From Oscillospiraceae bacterium (GTDB lineage: Bacteria; Bacillota; Clostridia; Oscillospirales; Ruminococcaceae), in the NCBI GenBank assembly GCA_015067315.1, contig SVMR01000016.1, positions 1-42,581 on the forward strand: a DNA stretch of 42,581 nt, given 5' to 3'. Below the pieces are notes generated by a model. It searched no databases. It was given only the letters and a program-made list of their open reading frames with translations, and was not told where the DNA came from. Shown here piece after piece: positions 24,713 through 34,140 of this stretch. The translations under genes and the position numbers were made by a program. Numbering within the stretch: position 1 is the first letter of the stretch; every line of letters starts with the position of its first letter.

Positions 24713-27700
24713 ATGAAAAAAGTTTTATCTTTGCTTCTTGCTGTTCTTATGGTTATCGGAACTTTCCCCATGACCGCATTTGCAGCAGAAATTCCCGACG
24801 GACTCGGCATTCTTGCTCTTTCCGAAATGACCGCCTTTGAAGAAGGCGAAACCATTGAATATTCCAAATGGGGTATGGAAGGCTATTCCACCCAGAGCTA
24901 TATCGTAACCGTTCCCGCAGGAACCGAAACAGTCAAGGTCACTTTTGACCCGAGCAACGTTCCCGCATGGAGCGGAAATATTTCCGGCGGCTGGCTTACC
25001 TATGACGCAGAAAACGATTCTTACGATATGGGCGGAAAAGACCTTGTTTACGAAGAATCCAACGGCGGCTATACCATCACCCTTGACGTAAAATCCATGA
25101 TTGAAAACGGAAACTATTACGTCAAATATGACAGCTATTATTGGGAAATGTATGCTCTCGGCTTCAAATACGGCGAAGCTGTGGGCGATGAGGAAATTAT
25201 TCCCGACGGAACCGTTATCGTTCTTTCCGCCGACGTTGAAAAAATCAGCGTAGGCGATAAATTCAAAGTAACCGCAACCCTTTCCGGCAACGAAGGTTTT
25301 GCCGCAATGACCCTTAAACTCAACTGGAACAACCGCAACGTTGAATTCCTCGGATTTGACGTTGTTGAAGAAGACGGCGAAGAATTCCTCGATTCCGAAG
25401 TTTTCCCCGCTTCCTATAACCCCGTTTATAACCAGGAAAAAGGCACCATTGCCGTTGCAAGATCCAAAAACTCCACCAAAAACGGCGTTATGTTCGTTGC
25501 AAACTTTGAAGTAGTCGGAAACGGCGAAACCGGAATCGGTCTTAAAAAAGATTACCCCGATTTCCTTTACAAAACCGCTGACGGCGAAGACGTTGAGGTT
25601 TATATCAGCGAAAAAGACATCGCTTCCCTCGGCGCAAGAATTGCGGCGGAATCCGTTACCCTTGACAAAACCGAAGTATCCCTTGAAGAAGGTTCTTCCG
25701 TTCTTATCAAAGCAACCGTTACCCCCGCGGACGCAAGCGACCCTGTTGTTTTTGCTTCCTCCGATGAAACCGTTGCAACAGTAACTTCCGGCGGCAATAT
25801 CAAAGGCATTAAACCCGGCACCGCAACAATCACCGTTACCGCAGGCGACGTTTCTGCCGAATGCGCGGTAACCGTTACCCCCGAAGAAAACATCATCAGA
25901 ACCAGCAAAACCGGTTACAGCGATTTTGTTGATTCCGAAATGACCGGCGTAAAATCCATTAATTATAAAGGCGAAGCTCTTGAAATCCGCAACCTTTATA
26001 AAGTTACCATTCAGGGACATGAAGATTTCTATCTCCACAACAGCAGATCCGGCTGGTCCAGCTGCTTTGTTGCATACAAACTCGACGGAACCCATTTCGG
26101 CGGAGATGCCAGCTGGGGAAGCGATTTTTCGAAGGCAACTTTCAACGGCAGCTACGGATATCAGACAAGAGAAATCATTGTTTCCTATGATGAAGTAAAA
26201 GCCGCAGTAGGCGAAGAAAACATCGGCAAGCTTGGAATCAGCGAAGAGGACAAACTTGCATTCCTCGTATTCGAAAAAGTAAGCGCAACCTTCGATTATG
26301 CGGTTCTCTTCGTAATCGAACCCGTTGAACTCGAAGGAATCTCCATTGACGAAACCGCCGAAATCGATAAAGGCGAAAGCAAAGACCTTAAAGTTACAGT
26401 AATTCCTTCCGGCGCGGAAGCAGAAAACGTAACCTGGAAATCCTCCGACGAATCCGTTGCAACCGTTGACGAAAACGGCAAAGTAACCGCCGTTGAAAAC
26501 GGAACCGCAACCATCACCGCAACCGCAGGAGAATTTTCCGATACCTGCGAAGTAACGGTAAGAACCCAGATCAAGCAAATCCCTTCCAACGGTTCTTACA
26601 GCGGCAACGTTACCAATATCACTGTTGCGGGCGTTGTTGTTGACAACTATGTATGGGAAGACAAAACCGTTACCGTTTATGTCGATAAGGATACAAACGC
26701 AACCGCAACCGTTAAAATTTATTGGTTCCACAACTATAACCAGGGCGCAACCAACACTTATGAAGTTGAAATCAAAAACGGCGAGGGCTTATTCGACGAT
26801 TTCCATGAATACGGCGATTGGGTAATTAAATTTGCTCCCACCACCCCCACCACAATTCTTACCGTTGAATCCGAAGCAACCATTGCAATCGGCGAAGAAA
26901 AAACTCTTACCGTAACCCGCAACGAAGGCGCAAGCAATATAATCACCTGGTCCTCTTCCGACGAAACCGTTGCAACCGTTGACCAAAACGGCAAAGTAAA
27001 AGGTATTTCCGAAGGCGAAGCAATCATCACCGTAAAATCCGGCAACCTTGAAGCAAACTGCAAAGTAAGCGTTGTTTACGTTAAAGCGGAATCCGTAAAA
27101 ATCGAATGCGAAGGTCTTGTTGACGGAAAACTCATCATCAAAAAAGGCGATTACCGCTATCTTGAAGCAGTAACCGTTCCGGAAATTGTTACAGATAAAG
27201 CTGTATGGACTTCTTCCGCAACCGACGGTTCCGTAATCAACTTCCTTGCCGATCTGGCATACTTCGGTGCAAGCGGTGCCGGTACCGAAACCATCACCGT
27301 AACTGTCGGCGACGCAACCGATACAATCACAGTTGAAGTTTATGAAGTAAAAGCGGAATCCATCGCTTTTGAGGAATCCGAAGTTAAACTTTTTACCGGT
27401 GAAAGTTATCTGAACAAAGTAATCGTAGGTCCCGAAGACCATACCGACGGAAACCCCGAATATTCCTCTTCCGATGAAGCCGTTGCAACCGTTTCCTCCA
27501 ACGGAACGATAAAAGCTGTTGCGGAAGGCAAAGCAACCATCACCGCAAAAATCGGCGACCTTGAAGCAACCTATGAAGTCACCGTTAAAGAACCTGCGGA
27601 AAACGAACTCCTCTGGAAATATGACGGCAATACCAGCAACGGCTGGCCTCGTGACATTTGCACCGTCTACGGAATTTCTGCTCTTATTATGAACGGAGCA

Positions 27701-28816
27701 ACCTTTGAATCCGTTACCAACGAAGGCGAAGTTTATACCGTAACTCTTCCTCATTCCACCGCAAAAGACGCCGAGATTTCCCTTAAAGTAATTCCCGGCG
27801 GTGCACTGCCCTCTAATCTCGGAGTAAACTGGAACGACGACCCGGAAAACAAACTTAATTATACTTTCAATCTTACCGACGGCGAAGCAAGCGTAAAAAT
27901 CCGCGCATATAAAGCACAGGGCGCAGGCGCTTCCAGAGAAGGCACCAAGACCTTCAATTTCGTAATCGGCGGCGAATGCACTTTCGATCAGGAAGTTGCG
28001 GAAGAAAAATATCTTGCTTCCAAAGCAACCTGCACCGAAGCGGCAACTTACTATAAATCCTGCCTTTGCGGCGAAGCCGGAACCGAAACCTTCTCCTATG
28101 GCGAAGCTCTCGGACATGACGAAATTGCTCACGAAGCAAAAGAAGCAACCTGCACCGAAATCGGATGGGATGAATACGTAACCTGCTCCAGATGCGATTA
28201 CACCACCTATTCCGAAATCGCCGCTCTCGGACATGACGAAATCAGCCACGAAGGCAAGGAAGCAACCTGTACCGAAGCGGGCTGGGCAGAATACGTAACC
28301 TGCTCTCGCTGCGATTACACCACCTATGATGAAATCGAAGCTCTCGGTCACGATATGGCTGAGGCAACCTGCACCGAAGCGGCAAAATGCAGACGCTGTG
28401 ACCATACCGAAGGCGAAGCTCTCGGCCACAGCTATAAATATGAAACCGTTAAAGAACCCACCTGCACCGAAGCCGGCGAACGCAAAATCACCTGCGAACA
28501 TTGCGATTATGAGGAAACCGAAGCAATCGAAGCTTTCGGACATGATTGGGGCGCTTGGGAAACCGTAAAACCCGCAACCTATACCGAAGAGGGACTTATG
28601 GAACGCGTTTGTGAAATTTGCGGAGAGAAGGAAACAAAAGTTATTCCGAAACTTGCGAAACCTTCCGACAAACCCAACCCCGGTGTAACCGATATTCTTC
28701 CCGGCGATAAAGCCGAAGAAGTTAACCCCGGCACCGGCGCACCTGTTGCCGGCATGACCGCAGGCATTGCTGTTCTTGCGGCAGCTCTTGCAGTTTTCGG
28801 CAAAAAACGCAGATAA
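24713..28816 (+). CDS. Wall-anchored cohesin/BIG2 scaffold protein
   Basis: 1367 aa. Signal peptide at 1-24 (AFA-AE). Unknown N-terminal domain to about 160; a cohesin-like beta sandwich at about 165-300 (ISVGDKFKVTATLSG, FAAMTLKLNWNNRNVEFLGF, GTIAVARSKNSTKNGVMFVA); BIG2 immunoglobulin-like domains near 305-390, 540-620, 720-790 and 880-960 (recurring W/F-x-S-S-D-E-T-V-A-T-V); a further beta domain; then Cys-pair repeats (1087-1314). It ends with a sorting signal NPGTGAP (from about 1336), a hydrophobic stretch and KKRR, so it is likely sortase-attached to the wall. The cohesin assignment is by pattern, not by search. With the dockerin neighbour it can form a surface complex whose supply is cut when corrinoid is plentiful. 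Confidence 0.87.
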   Translation: MKKVLSLLLAVLMVIGTFPMTAFAAEIPDGLGILALSEMTAFEEGETIEYSKWGMEGYSTQSYIVTVPAGTETVKVTFDPSNVPAWSGNISGGWLTYDAENDSYDMGGKDLVYEESNGGYTITLDVKSMIENGNYYVKYDSYYWEMYALGFKYGEAVGDEEIIPDGTVIVLSADVEKISVGDKFKVTATLSGNEGFAAMTLKLNWNNRNVEFLGFDVVEEDGEEFLDSEVFPASYNPVYNQEKGTIAVARSKNSTKNGVMFVANFEVVGNGETGIGLKKDYPDFLYKTADGEDVEVYISEKDIASLGARIAAESVTLDKTEVSLEEGSSVLIKATVTPADASDPVVFASSDETVATVTSGGNIKGIKPGTATITVTAGDVSAECAVTVTPEENIIRTSKTGYSDFVDSEMTGVKSINYKGEALEIRNLYKVTIQGHEDFYLHNSRSGWSSCFVAYKLDGTHFGGDASWGSDFSKATFNGSYGYQTREIIVSYDEVKAAVGEENIGKLGISEEDKLAFLVFEKVSATFDYAVLFVIEPVELEGISIDETAEIDKGESKDLKVTVIPSGAEAENVTWKSSDESVATVDENGKVTAVENGTATITATAGEFSDTCEVTVRTQIKQIPSNGSYSGNVTNITVAGVVVDNYVWEDKTVTVYVDKDTNATATVKIYWFHNYNQGATNTYEVEIKNGEGLFDDFHEYGDWVIKFAPTTPTTILTVESEATIAIGEEKTLTVTRNEGASNIITWSSSDETVATVDQNGKVKGISEGEAIITVKSGNLEANCKVSVVYVKAESVKIECEGLVDGKLIIKKGDYRYLEAVTVPEIVTDKAVWTSSATDGSVINFLADLAYFGASGAGTETITVTVGDATDTITVEVYEVKAESIAFEESEVKLFTGESYLNKVIVGPEDHTDGNPEYSSSDEAVATVSSNGTIKAVAEGKATITAKIGDLEATYEVTVKEPAENELLWKYDGNTSNGWPRDICTVYGISALIMNGATFESVTNEGEVYTVTLPHSTAKDAEISLKVIPGGALPSNLGVNWNDDPENKLNYTFNLTDGEASVKIRAYKAQGAGASREGTKTFNFVIGGECTFDQEVAEEKYLASKATCTEAATYYKSCLCGEAGTETFSYGEALGHDEIAHEAKEATCTEIGWDEYVTCSRCDYTTYSEIAALGHDEISHEGKEATCTEAGWAEYVTCSRCDYTTYDEIEALGHDMAEATCTEAAKCRRCDHTEGEALGHSYKYETVKEPTCTEAGERKITCEHCDYEETEAIEAFGHDWGAWETVKPATYTEEGLMERVCEICGEKETKVIPKLAKPSDKPNPGVTDILPGDKAEEVNPGTGAPVAGMTAGIAVLAAALAVFGKKRR
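27975..28655 (+). repeat. Coding tandem repeats with Cys pairs (about six units)
   Basis: Each unit of about 30-40 residues has a T-C-T-E core, a C-x2-C pair and A-L-G-H-D. Units 2 and 3 are nearly identical in DNA. Cys pairs plus His suggest metal-binding knuckles in the stalk just before the wall anchor. Not a CRISPR: the reading frame is kept and there are no unique spacers. Confidence 0.8.
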
Positions 28817-28856
28817 TAAACAAATATCCCTTCCTTTATAAAGTTTCCACACAGTG

Positions 28857-28895
28857 AAAAGGAGCCTTGCCGTTTCCTGCAAGGCTCCTTTTCCG
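28857..28895 (+). terminator. Terminator of cobalamin operon A
   Basis: AAAAGGAGCCTTGC / GCAAGGCTCCTTTT, a perfect 14-bp stem with an 8-nt loop. Confidence 0.85.
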
Positions 28896-28943
28896 TTCGG
28901 TAAAATATTTTTTCGGAAAGCGTATTTTCTTTTTTTAAAATCC

Positions 28944-28964
28944 GGACATGTCCTTTCTTGCTGA
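28944..28964 (+). promoter_or_regulatory. GGACATGTCC element upstream of cobalamin operon B
   Basis: 21 bases identical to 22702-22722; here only the 10-base core is palindromic. Begins 59 nt before the -10 box, exactly as in operon A. Confidence 0.65.
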
Positions 28965-28979
28965 GTTTTGTTACTCCAA

Positions 28980-29008
28980 TAGAAAAAAGGCGGGGTTGGT
29001 GCTATTAT
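28980..29008 (+). promoter_or_regulatory. Promoter of cobalamin operon B
   Basis: TAGAAA (28980-28985), a 17-base spacer and TATTAT (29003-29008). Confidence 0.6.
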
Positions 29009-29028
29009 ATATAAGTAATCAAATAATC

Positions 29029-29235
29029 TGCATTGTGTTCCGGTGCAATGTCTGCAAGCTTTTTTGCAGGTGCCGGAATTAGGAAATCCGGTGAGAGTCC
29101 GGAGCAGTAACCGTTGCTGTATGTGCAGGAGTTTTTTGTTTGCGGTGCGAACCGGCCATTGGGAAACCGAGAAGGTAGAACAAAAAACGCAGGGATTTTT
29201 CCCCAAATGCACGAGCCAGAATGTCGACAATGCGT
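29029..29235 (+). ncRNA. Cobalamin riboswitch B
   Basis: P1 pairs GCATTGT near 29030 with ACAATGC near 29228. The core reads GGAATTAGGAAATCCGGTGA, then GAGTCCGGAGCAGTAACCG and TTGCTGTATGTGCAGGAG, and the 3' box is GCACGAGCCAGAATGTC. All are hallmarks of the cobalamin aptamer. A terminator lies 60 bases downstream, so it should shut off operon B when corrinoid is bound. Confidence 0.92.
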
Positions 29236-29293
29236 GGAAAGCTTTTTAAAAGGTGCGTTTACACCCAAAAAGCATATAAAGCGGAAAAATTCG

Positions 29294-29334
29294 GCCGCCA
29301 TGGGTTTTATATACCCTTGGCGGCTTGTTTTTTT
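29294..29334 (+). terminator. Riboswitch B terminator (expression platform)
   Basis: GCCGCCATGGGT / ACCCTTGGCGGC with one T:T mismatch, then TTGTTTTTTT, directly before the ribosome binding site of the next gene. Confidence 0.83.
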
Positions 29335-29358
29335 GTTTGGAAACAAGGAGGAAGAAAG

Positions 29359-32300
29359 ATGAAAAACATTTTCAGAAAAGCGTTATCGTTTTTTCTTGCG
29401 GTGATTATGACCGCGGGAATGTTTCCGGTAACCGTATTTGCGGAGGAATATGTATATTTTTCCATAAGCCTTGACGACAAATTCCTCGAAGGAAAAGACG
29501 GAACCGTTATGGCGTATGTTCCGGTTGCCTTTTCTGAACTTGAAAAAATCAGGCTTTCGGAATACGGTCTTGAAGAATACGCAACAGACAATAACGGCGA
29601 CGGCAAAGAGGATATAACCGCTTTGCATCTTGACCTTTATGCCCATGAAAAATATTGCGAAAGAGGCGCAAAGGAAATTGCCGAAATGGTAAACGGCGCG
29701 CCCGGAAGCCTTTATTTCAACAGCTTTTGGAGCGGACACGATTGCAACCTCAACTATTATGTAAACGGGGAATATCCTATTGCGGCGGAAGGCTGGGGCG
29801 CAACCGCGGATATAATCGAAATCAATCCCGGCGATTTTGTTGATATCATTATGATGACAAGCTGGAACTTCTGTTGGGACAGTTATGGCGGTTTCCATTA
29901 TTTCACCGATGAAAACGGAAGCATAACTCATGAAATCAATGCGGAAAAAGATGTTCCGTTAACCCTCAGCATCGGAAGAGCTTACGGCAACCTTATGATG
30001 GGCGGAGCGACCGAAATTGTTCCGGAAACAAACGGCGCGGAAGTTTTTTACAGCAAGGATAAAACCGATATGATTTCCGGCGGAGGAAATTCCGTTTTTG
30101 ATGAAGATTATGACGGAACCGTTTCCGTCGTTTTCCCGGAAGCGGGGAAATGGTATATCTGGGTTCCGGGAATGTATGGAATGGATTATCCGGATGAAAT
30201 TGTTTCCGGTCCCGCTTTTGCGGAAGTTAACGTAGCGGGGGAGGAAATTCCTTCCGGAGAGGAAACAGCCATTGTTTTTGACAGGGAAACCCTTACGATT
30301 AAAGAATTCGGAAAAGCGGCAATCGGAGTTACCGTAACCCCCGAGGAAAAAGCTTCGGAAATGGTATGGTCTTCTTCCGATGAATCCGTTGCGGCCGTTG
30401 AAAACGGCGTTGTAACGGCTGTTTCAATCGGCGAAGCGGTTATAACCGCAGAAATCGGCGAAGTTTTTGCCCAATGTAAGGTAAAGGTCACCGAATTTGT
30501 TTCCTATCTTGAATACGTTTATCTTTCCGAAGGTTCCTTTGTAAACGAAAACGGAACGGCCTATGAATATCCTATGGAACCGGATTTTGACGGAAGGATT
30601 TTTGAATATACCGCCGCGGCGCAGGATACATATACAAGAACCTTTGCCTGGGCAAAACTTTCCGATGCATCGCCTGCGGATTCCGTGATTACTGTAAAAT
30701 GGACCGATAAAAACGGAAACGAAAAATCCGCGGAAGTTGAATCCGGAAAGAAAACCGGAAAAGGTCTTGCAAACGTCCTTAAAAAAGGAACCCAGGAAAG
30801 TTCCGTGACCTTTGAAATCGGCGTTCCCGGGGATATCCAGACCTATGTAATAAACATAAAACGCAGCCCGACCATCGCTTCCCTTTCCGTATTTGATGAA
30901 AAAAACGAGGAAGTCCGCCTTGGGGAAGAATTTTCCGCGGATACCGTGGAATACACCGCTTCCGCCGGAACAAAAACAATTGAAATAAACGCGGTTCCTC
31001 TTGATGAAAGCTATTCCGTGACCTTTAACGGAAGCGAAAGCAATATTGTAACCCTTGAGGAAGGCGAAAACAGAATAGAAATCCGGGTTCAGAACGAAGA
31101 CGGATATTATAAAAATTATTACCTCAACGTAACAAGAAATGCCGTTTCAAAAGTTGAATTCAGCGTTTCGCCGGAAAACGCTCTTGTTTTTGTAACGGAT
31201 AAATATTACGCAAGAGTTCTTCCGGGCGAAGACGGAATTTTTGAACTTCTTGAAGGCGAAACATATACCTACTGCATAACCGCAAAAGGCTATGTGGGAA
31301 AAACGGAGGAATATATTCCTTCCGGAGATACGGAATTGACAATAAAGCTTCAGAAAGCGCCGGAAACAAGCTTTAAGGATTATTATTCAAGCTGGCCTTT
31401 CTTCGGTTTCAGCAAGGAAAACAATATTGTAATCGACCGCCCAACCCCCCTTACAAAAGATGAAACCGCCCTTTATTGGGCAAACAAAATCGGCGAAGGA
31501 TTCGATTACGGCGCAACGGGCGTTCCGATTCTTGTTGACGATTATCTTTATTGCTACGCCGGCAAAACCATTATGAAAATCGATAAAATGAGCGGCGAAG
31601 TCACCCAGACGGGAATTATGACCGGCGGTTCTTCCGCCTATGCAATCTGCTCCCTTACCTATGCGGAAGGACTTGTTTTTGTCGGACTCAACAACGGAAC
31701 CGTTCAGGCTTTTAATGCCGAAACCCTTGAATCCGTATGGATTTACCGCGACCCGCTTAAAGGTCAGCCAAACGCCCAGATAACCTATGACGACGGATAT
31801 ATTTATACCGGCTTCTGGAGATCGGAAGACGGCGACGCAAGCTATGTCTGCCTTTCGGTTACCGACGAAAACCCGGAAGAAACCGAGGAAGCAAAAATTG
31901 CGACATGGCGCCATATCCAGAAAGGCGGATTTTATTGGGCGGGCGCATATATCCAGGGAGATTATCTTTATATCGGAACCGATGACGGCGACAACGAAGG
32001 AATCCATAACGACGGACATTTCCTTTCAATCAACAAATATACAGGCGAACTTGTTGAAGATTATATCATTCCGAACTGCGGAGATATCCGAAGCAGCGTA
32101 ACTTATTATGACGGAAAGCTCTATTTCACATCCAAGGGCGGATTTATTCACGAAGCGGAATTTGACCCCGAAACCGGCGATATTCTTTCCGTTCGCAGCC
32201 TTGCTCTTGAAAACGGAAGCGAAAAAGGAACTCCCATGAGCACCAGCACCCCGACAATTTATAACGGAAGAGCATATATCGGCGTTTCCGGAGAAGGACA

Positions 32301-34125
32301 GTTTGTTCCATATTCCGGACACAGCATAACCGTAATTGATATTCCTTCCTGGAGCATTGCATATTCCGTCCCGACCCAGGGTTATCCCCAGACCACCGGA
32401 ACCCTTACGACCTATTACGAAGAGGAAGACGGATATGCCTATATCTATTTCTTCGATAACTTCACCCCCGGAAAACTCCGTATTCTTGCGGATAAACCCG
32501 GAATGACCGAACCTATCCGAACCATTGAGGAAACCGCCAACGGAATCACCTATGTTGTGGGCGAAAGCGTTTTTGAACCCACCGGAAACCTTGCCCAATA
32601 CTGCATCTGCACACCGATTATTGACGAGGACGGAACCCTTTATTTCAAAAACGACAGCGCGTATCTCTTCGCTGTCGGTTCCGCGGTTGAATATATCGAA
32701 GTCACAAAAAATCCGGACAAGATGAAATATGAACCTGGAGAAGTTTTTGATCCCGCCGGAATGGAAGTAACCGCATATTATTACAACGGAACCGAAAGGG
32801 ATATCACAAAATACGTTTCCTATTCCACCGAACCGCTTTATGAGGGCGACGAAAAATTCATGATCGTTTATGAAAACGTCGGAAGCGACGAAAAGCCTTA
32901 TGACATTATTGAGCTTACCATAAACGACGGATTTTTAAAGCTTCAGCCCGAACAGGAAGCAAAAAAGACCAAAATCAGATTCAGCGACACAATAAAACTG
33001 GACAACACAATCGATACTCCCGAAACTTTCTTTGCGGATAAACCCGCGGGCGGAGTTTTCTATGTGGGAATCCTTTCCGATATCGGATTCGATGAACTTG
33101 AACTTCATACAACCGGATATCTCAAAGGTCAGCTTATTGATTTCGACCCGGAAAAATACCGCAGCATAGGCGAATCCTATTGCGTTTATAACGCAAAAAA
33201 CGGCGAAATTGCCGAAAACGGAACCGGAATGACCTATGACAGAGCGGTAAAACTTGCAAAAAAACTGAACGACGAAAACAGGGTGACATATTACGCGGTA
33301 AAATGCGAACAGTTCGTCTATGTTGCAAAAATAACCGTCGGACAGAATTACGGCGTTGCATATAATTCCGGAACATACAGAATCACCGGGGAAAACGAAG
33401 GCGTTAAATATTCAAGCGCGGAATATAAAATCGTAACCGACGTTTCGGTTTTTGAATACGAATATCTTAAATGGGCGGCGGAAAACGGCGTTGTTGAAGT
33501 TCTTGATGAAACCGCAAGAGGATATTCCGATTACCTAAGCGAAAAATACGGCTACGGAAAACCGGAATATGACCATACTTTTGAAGGCAATATCATAAAA
33601 AAAGATATGCCGACCGTTGTTTCAACAACCGCATTCCGCGCGATTCAGGGCAAAAAACTTGTTCTTGCCTGCGGCGAGGGAGTCAAGATTACAATTCCGG
33701 AAATCAGCGCAATGCAGAGAGGCGTTAACTTCATCTATAAAAACACAGTCGGCGAACTTGATTCCGAAAAGGAAACAGCCGCTTACAGCCTCACTTTTTA
33801 CGGAAAACAGCCGATTCAGAGCGACTTTACCATTGAGTGGAACCTTGGGGTAAATGCTTACGAACTCCGGGAAAGCCTGAAAATCAAGCTTGAGGAAGAG
33901 GATATCATCACCTATTACATCCTTAAAGACGGAAAATATTTCGGTGAATTCACCGTTGACTATATGACCGATGATATTTCCGAAGATATTATCCTCAACC
34001 TTGAAAACGAAGCGGGTTCGATTCTTGGAAATTACAGCATCACAACAAAACGCCCTGCGGATGCGGATTCTTCTGCCGAAGATTCGGAAGAAACCAACCC
34101 CAACACAGGTGCACCGATTTTTTGA
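29359..34125 (+). CDS. Large secreted protein: DUF4430-like, BIG2, cadherin-like and beta-propeller domains
   Basis: 1588 aa from the ATG at 29359 (AAGGAGGAAG upstream); longer in-frame starts lie inside the riboswitch. Signal peptide at 1-30 (VFA-EE). Residues about 30-210: the domain shared with the dockerin protein (YGLEEYA, ALHLDLYAHEKYC, NLNYYVNGEYP, GWGAT). Then BIG2 (302-377), two cadherin-like beta sandwiches (379-592), a short PEGA-like unit (594-667), a PQQ-type beta-propeller (about 675-1110, repeats such as DDGYIYTGFW, GDYLYIGTDDG, YDGKLYFTSKGG), an Ig-like domain (1110-1185) and a 400-residue region I do not recognise. It ends NPNTGAPIF, a sorting-like motif with no membrane helix after it, which is odd. 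First gene of operon B. Confidence 0.88.
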   Translation: MKNIFRKALSFFLAVIMTAGMFPVTVFAEEYVYFSISLDDKFLEGKDGTVMAYVPVAFSELEKIRLSEYGLEEYATDNNGDGKEDITALHLDLYAHEKYCERGAKEIAEMVNGAPGSLYFNSFWSGHDCNLNYYVNGEYPIAAEGWGATADIIEINPGDFVDIIMMTSWNFCWDSYGGFHYFTDENGSITHEINAEKDVPLTLSIGRAYGNLMMGGATEIVPETNGAEVFYSKDKTDMISGGGNSVFDEDYDGTVSVVFPEAGKWYIWVPGMYGMDYPDEIVSGPAFAEVNVAGEEIPSGEETAIVFDRETLTIKEFGKAAIGVTVTPEEKASEMVWSSSDESVAAVENGVVTAVSIGEAVITAEIGEVFAQCKVKVTEFVSYLEYVYLSEGSFVNENGTAYEYPMEPDFDGRIFEYTAAAQDTYTRTFAWAKLSDASPADSVITVKWTDKNGNEKSAEVESGKKTGKGLANVLKKGTQESSVTFEIGVPGDIQTYVINIKRSPTIASLSVFDEKNEEVRLGEEFSADTVEYTASAGTKTIEINAVPLDESYSVTFNGSESNIVTLEEGENRIEIRVQNEDGYYKNYYLNVTRNAVSKVEFSVSPENALVFVTDKYYARVLPGEDGIFELLEGETYTYCITAKGYVGKTEEYIPSGDTELTIKLQKAPETSFKDYYSSWPFFGFSKENNIVIDRPTPLTKDETALYWANKIGEGFDYGATGVPILVDDYLYCYAGKTIMKIDKMSGEVTQTGIMTGGSSAYAICSLTYAEGLVFVGLNNGTVQAFNAETLESVWIYRDPLKGQPNAQITYDDGYIYTGFWRSEDGDASYVCLSVTDENPEETEEAKIATWRHIQKGGFYWAGAYIQGDYLYIGTDDGDNEGIHNDGHFLSINKYTGELVEDYIIPNCGDIRSSVTYYDGKLYFTSKGGFIHEAEFDPETGDILSVRSLALENGSEKGTPMSTSTPTIYNGRAYIGVSGEGQFVPYSGHSITVIDIPSWSIAYSVPTQGYPQTTGTLTTYYEEEDGYAYIYFFDNFTPGKLRILADKPGMTEPIRTIEETANGITYVVGESVFEPTGNLAQYCICTPIIDEDGTLYFKNDSAYLFAVGSAVEYIEVTKNPDKMKYEPGEVFDPAGMEVTAYYYNGTERDITKYVSYSTEPLYEGDEKFMIVYENVGSDEKPYDIIELTINDGFLKLQPEQEAKKTKIRFSDTIKLDNTIDTPETFFADKPAGGVFYVGILSDIGFDELELHTTGYLKGQLIDFDPEKYRSIGESYCVYNAKNGEIAENGTGMTYDRAVKLAKKLNDENRVTYYAVKCEQFVYVAKITVGQNYGVAYNSGTYRITGENEGVKYSSAEYKIVTDVSVFEYEYLKWAAENGVVEVLDETARGYSDYLSEKYGYGKPEYDHTFEGNIIKKDMPTVVSTTAFRAIQGKKLVLACGEGVKITIPEISAMQRGVNFIYKNTVGELDSEKETAAYSLTFYGKQPIQSDFTIEWNLGVNAYELRESLKIKLEEEDIITYYILKDGKYFGEFTVDYMTDDISEDIILNLENEAGSILGNYSITTKRPADADSSAEDSEETNPNTGAPIF

Positions 34126-34140
34126 TAAAAGGAGCTTATC

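Noticed and set aside
27975-28655. CRISPR-like repeats
   Set aside because: The repeat stays in one reading frame, diverges gradually and has no spacers.
24725-29230. Long minus-strand reading frames (668 and 813 codons) opposite the scaffold gene
   Set aside because: They are antisense to a well-supported gene with signal peptide, BIG2 repeats and sorting signal. Their products are runs of F, G, N and V, as expected from reading a strongly biased codon pattern backwards, and no start signals fit.
29221-29358. Start of the large propeller gene at 29221
   Set aside because: The codons overlap the aptamer 3' end and the terminator; the signal peptide and AAGGAGG point to 29359.
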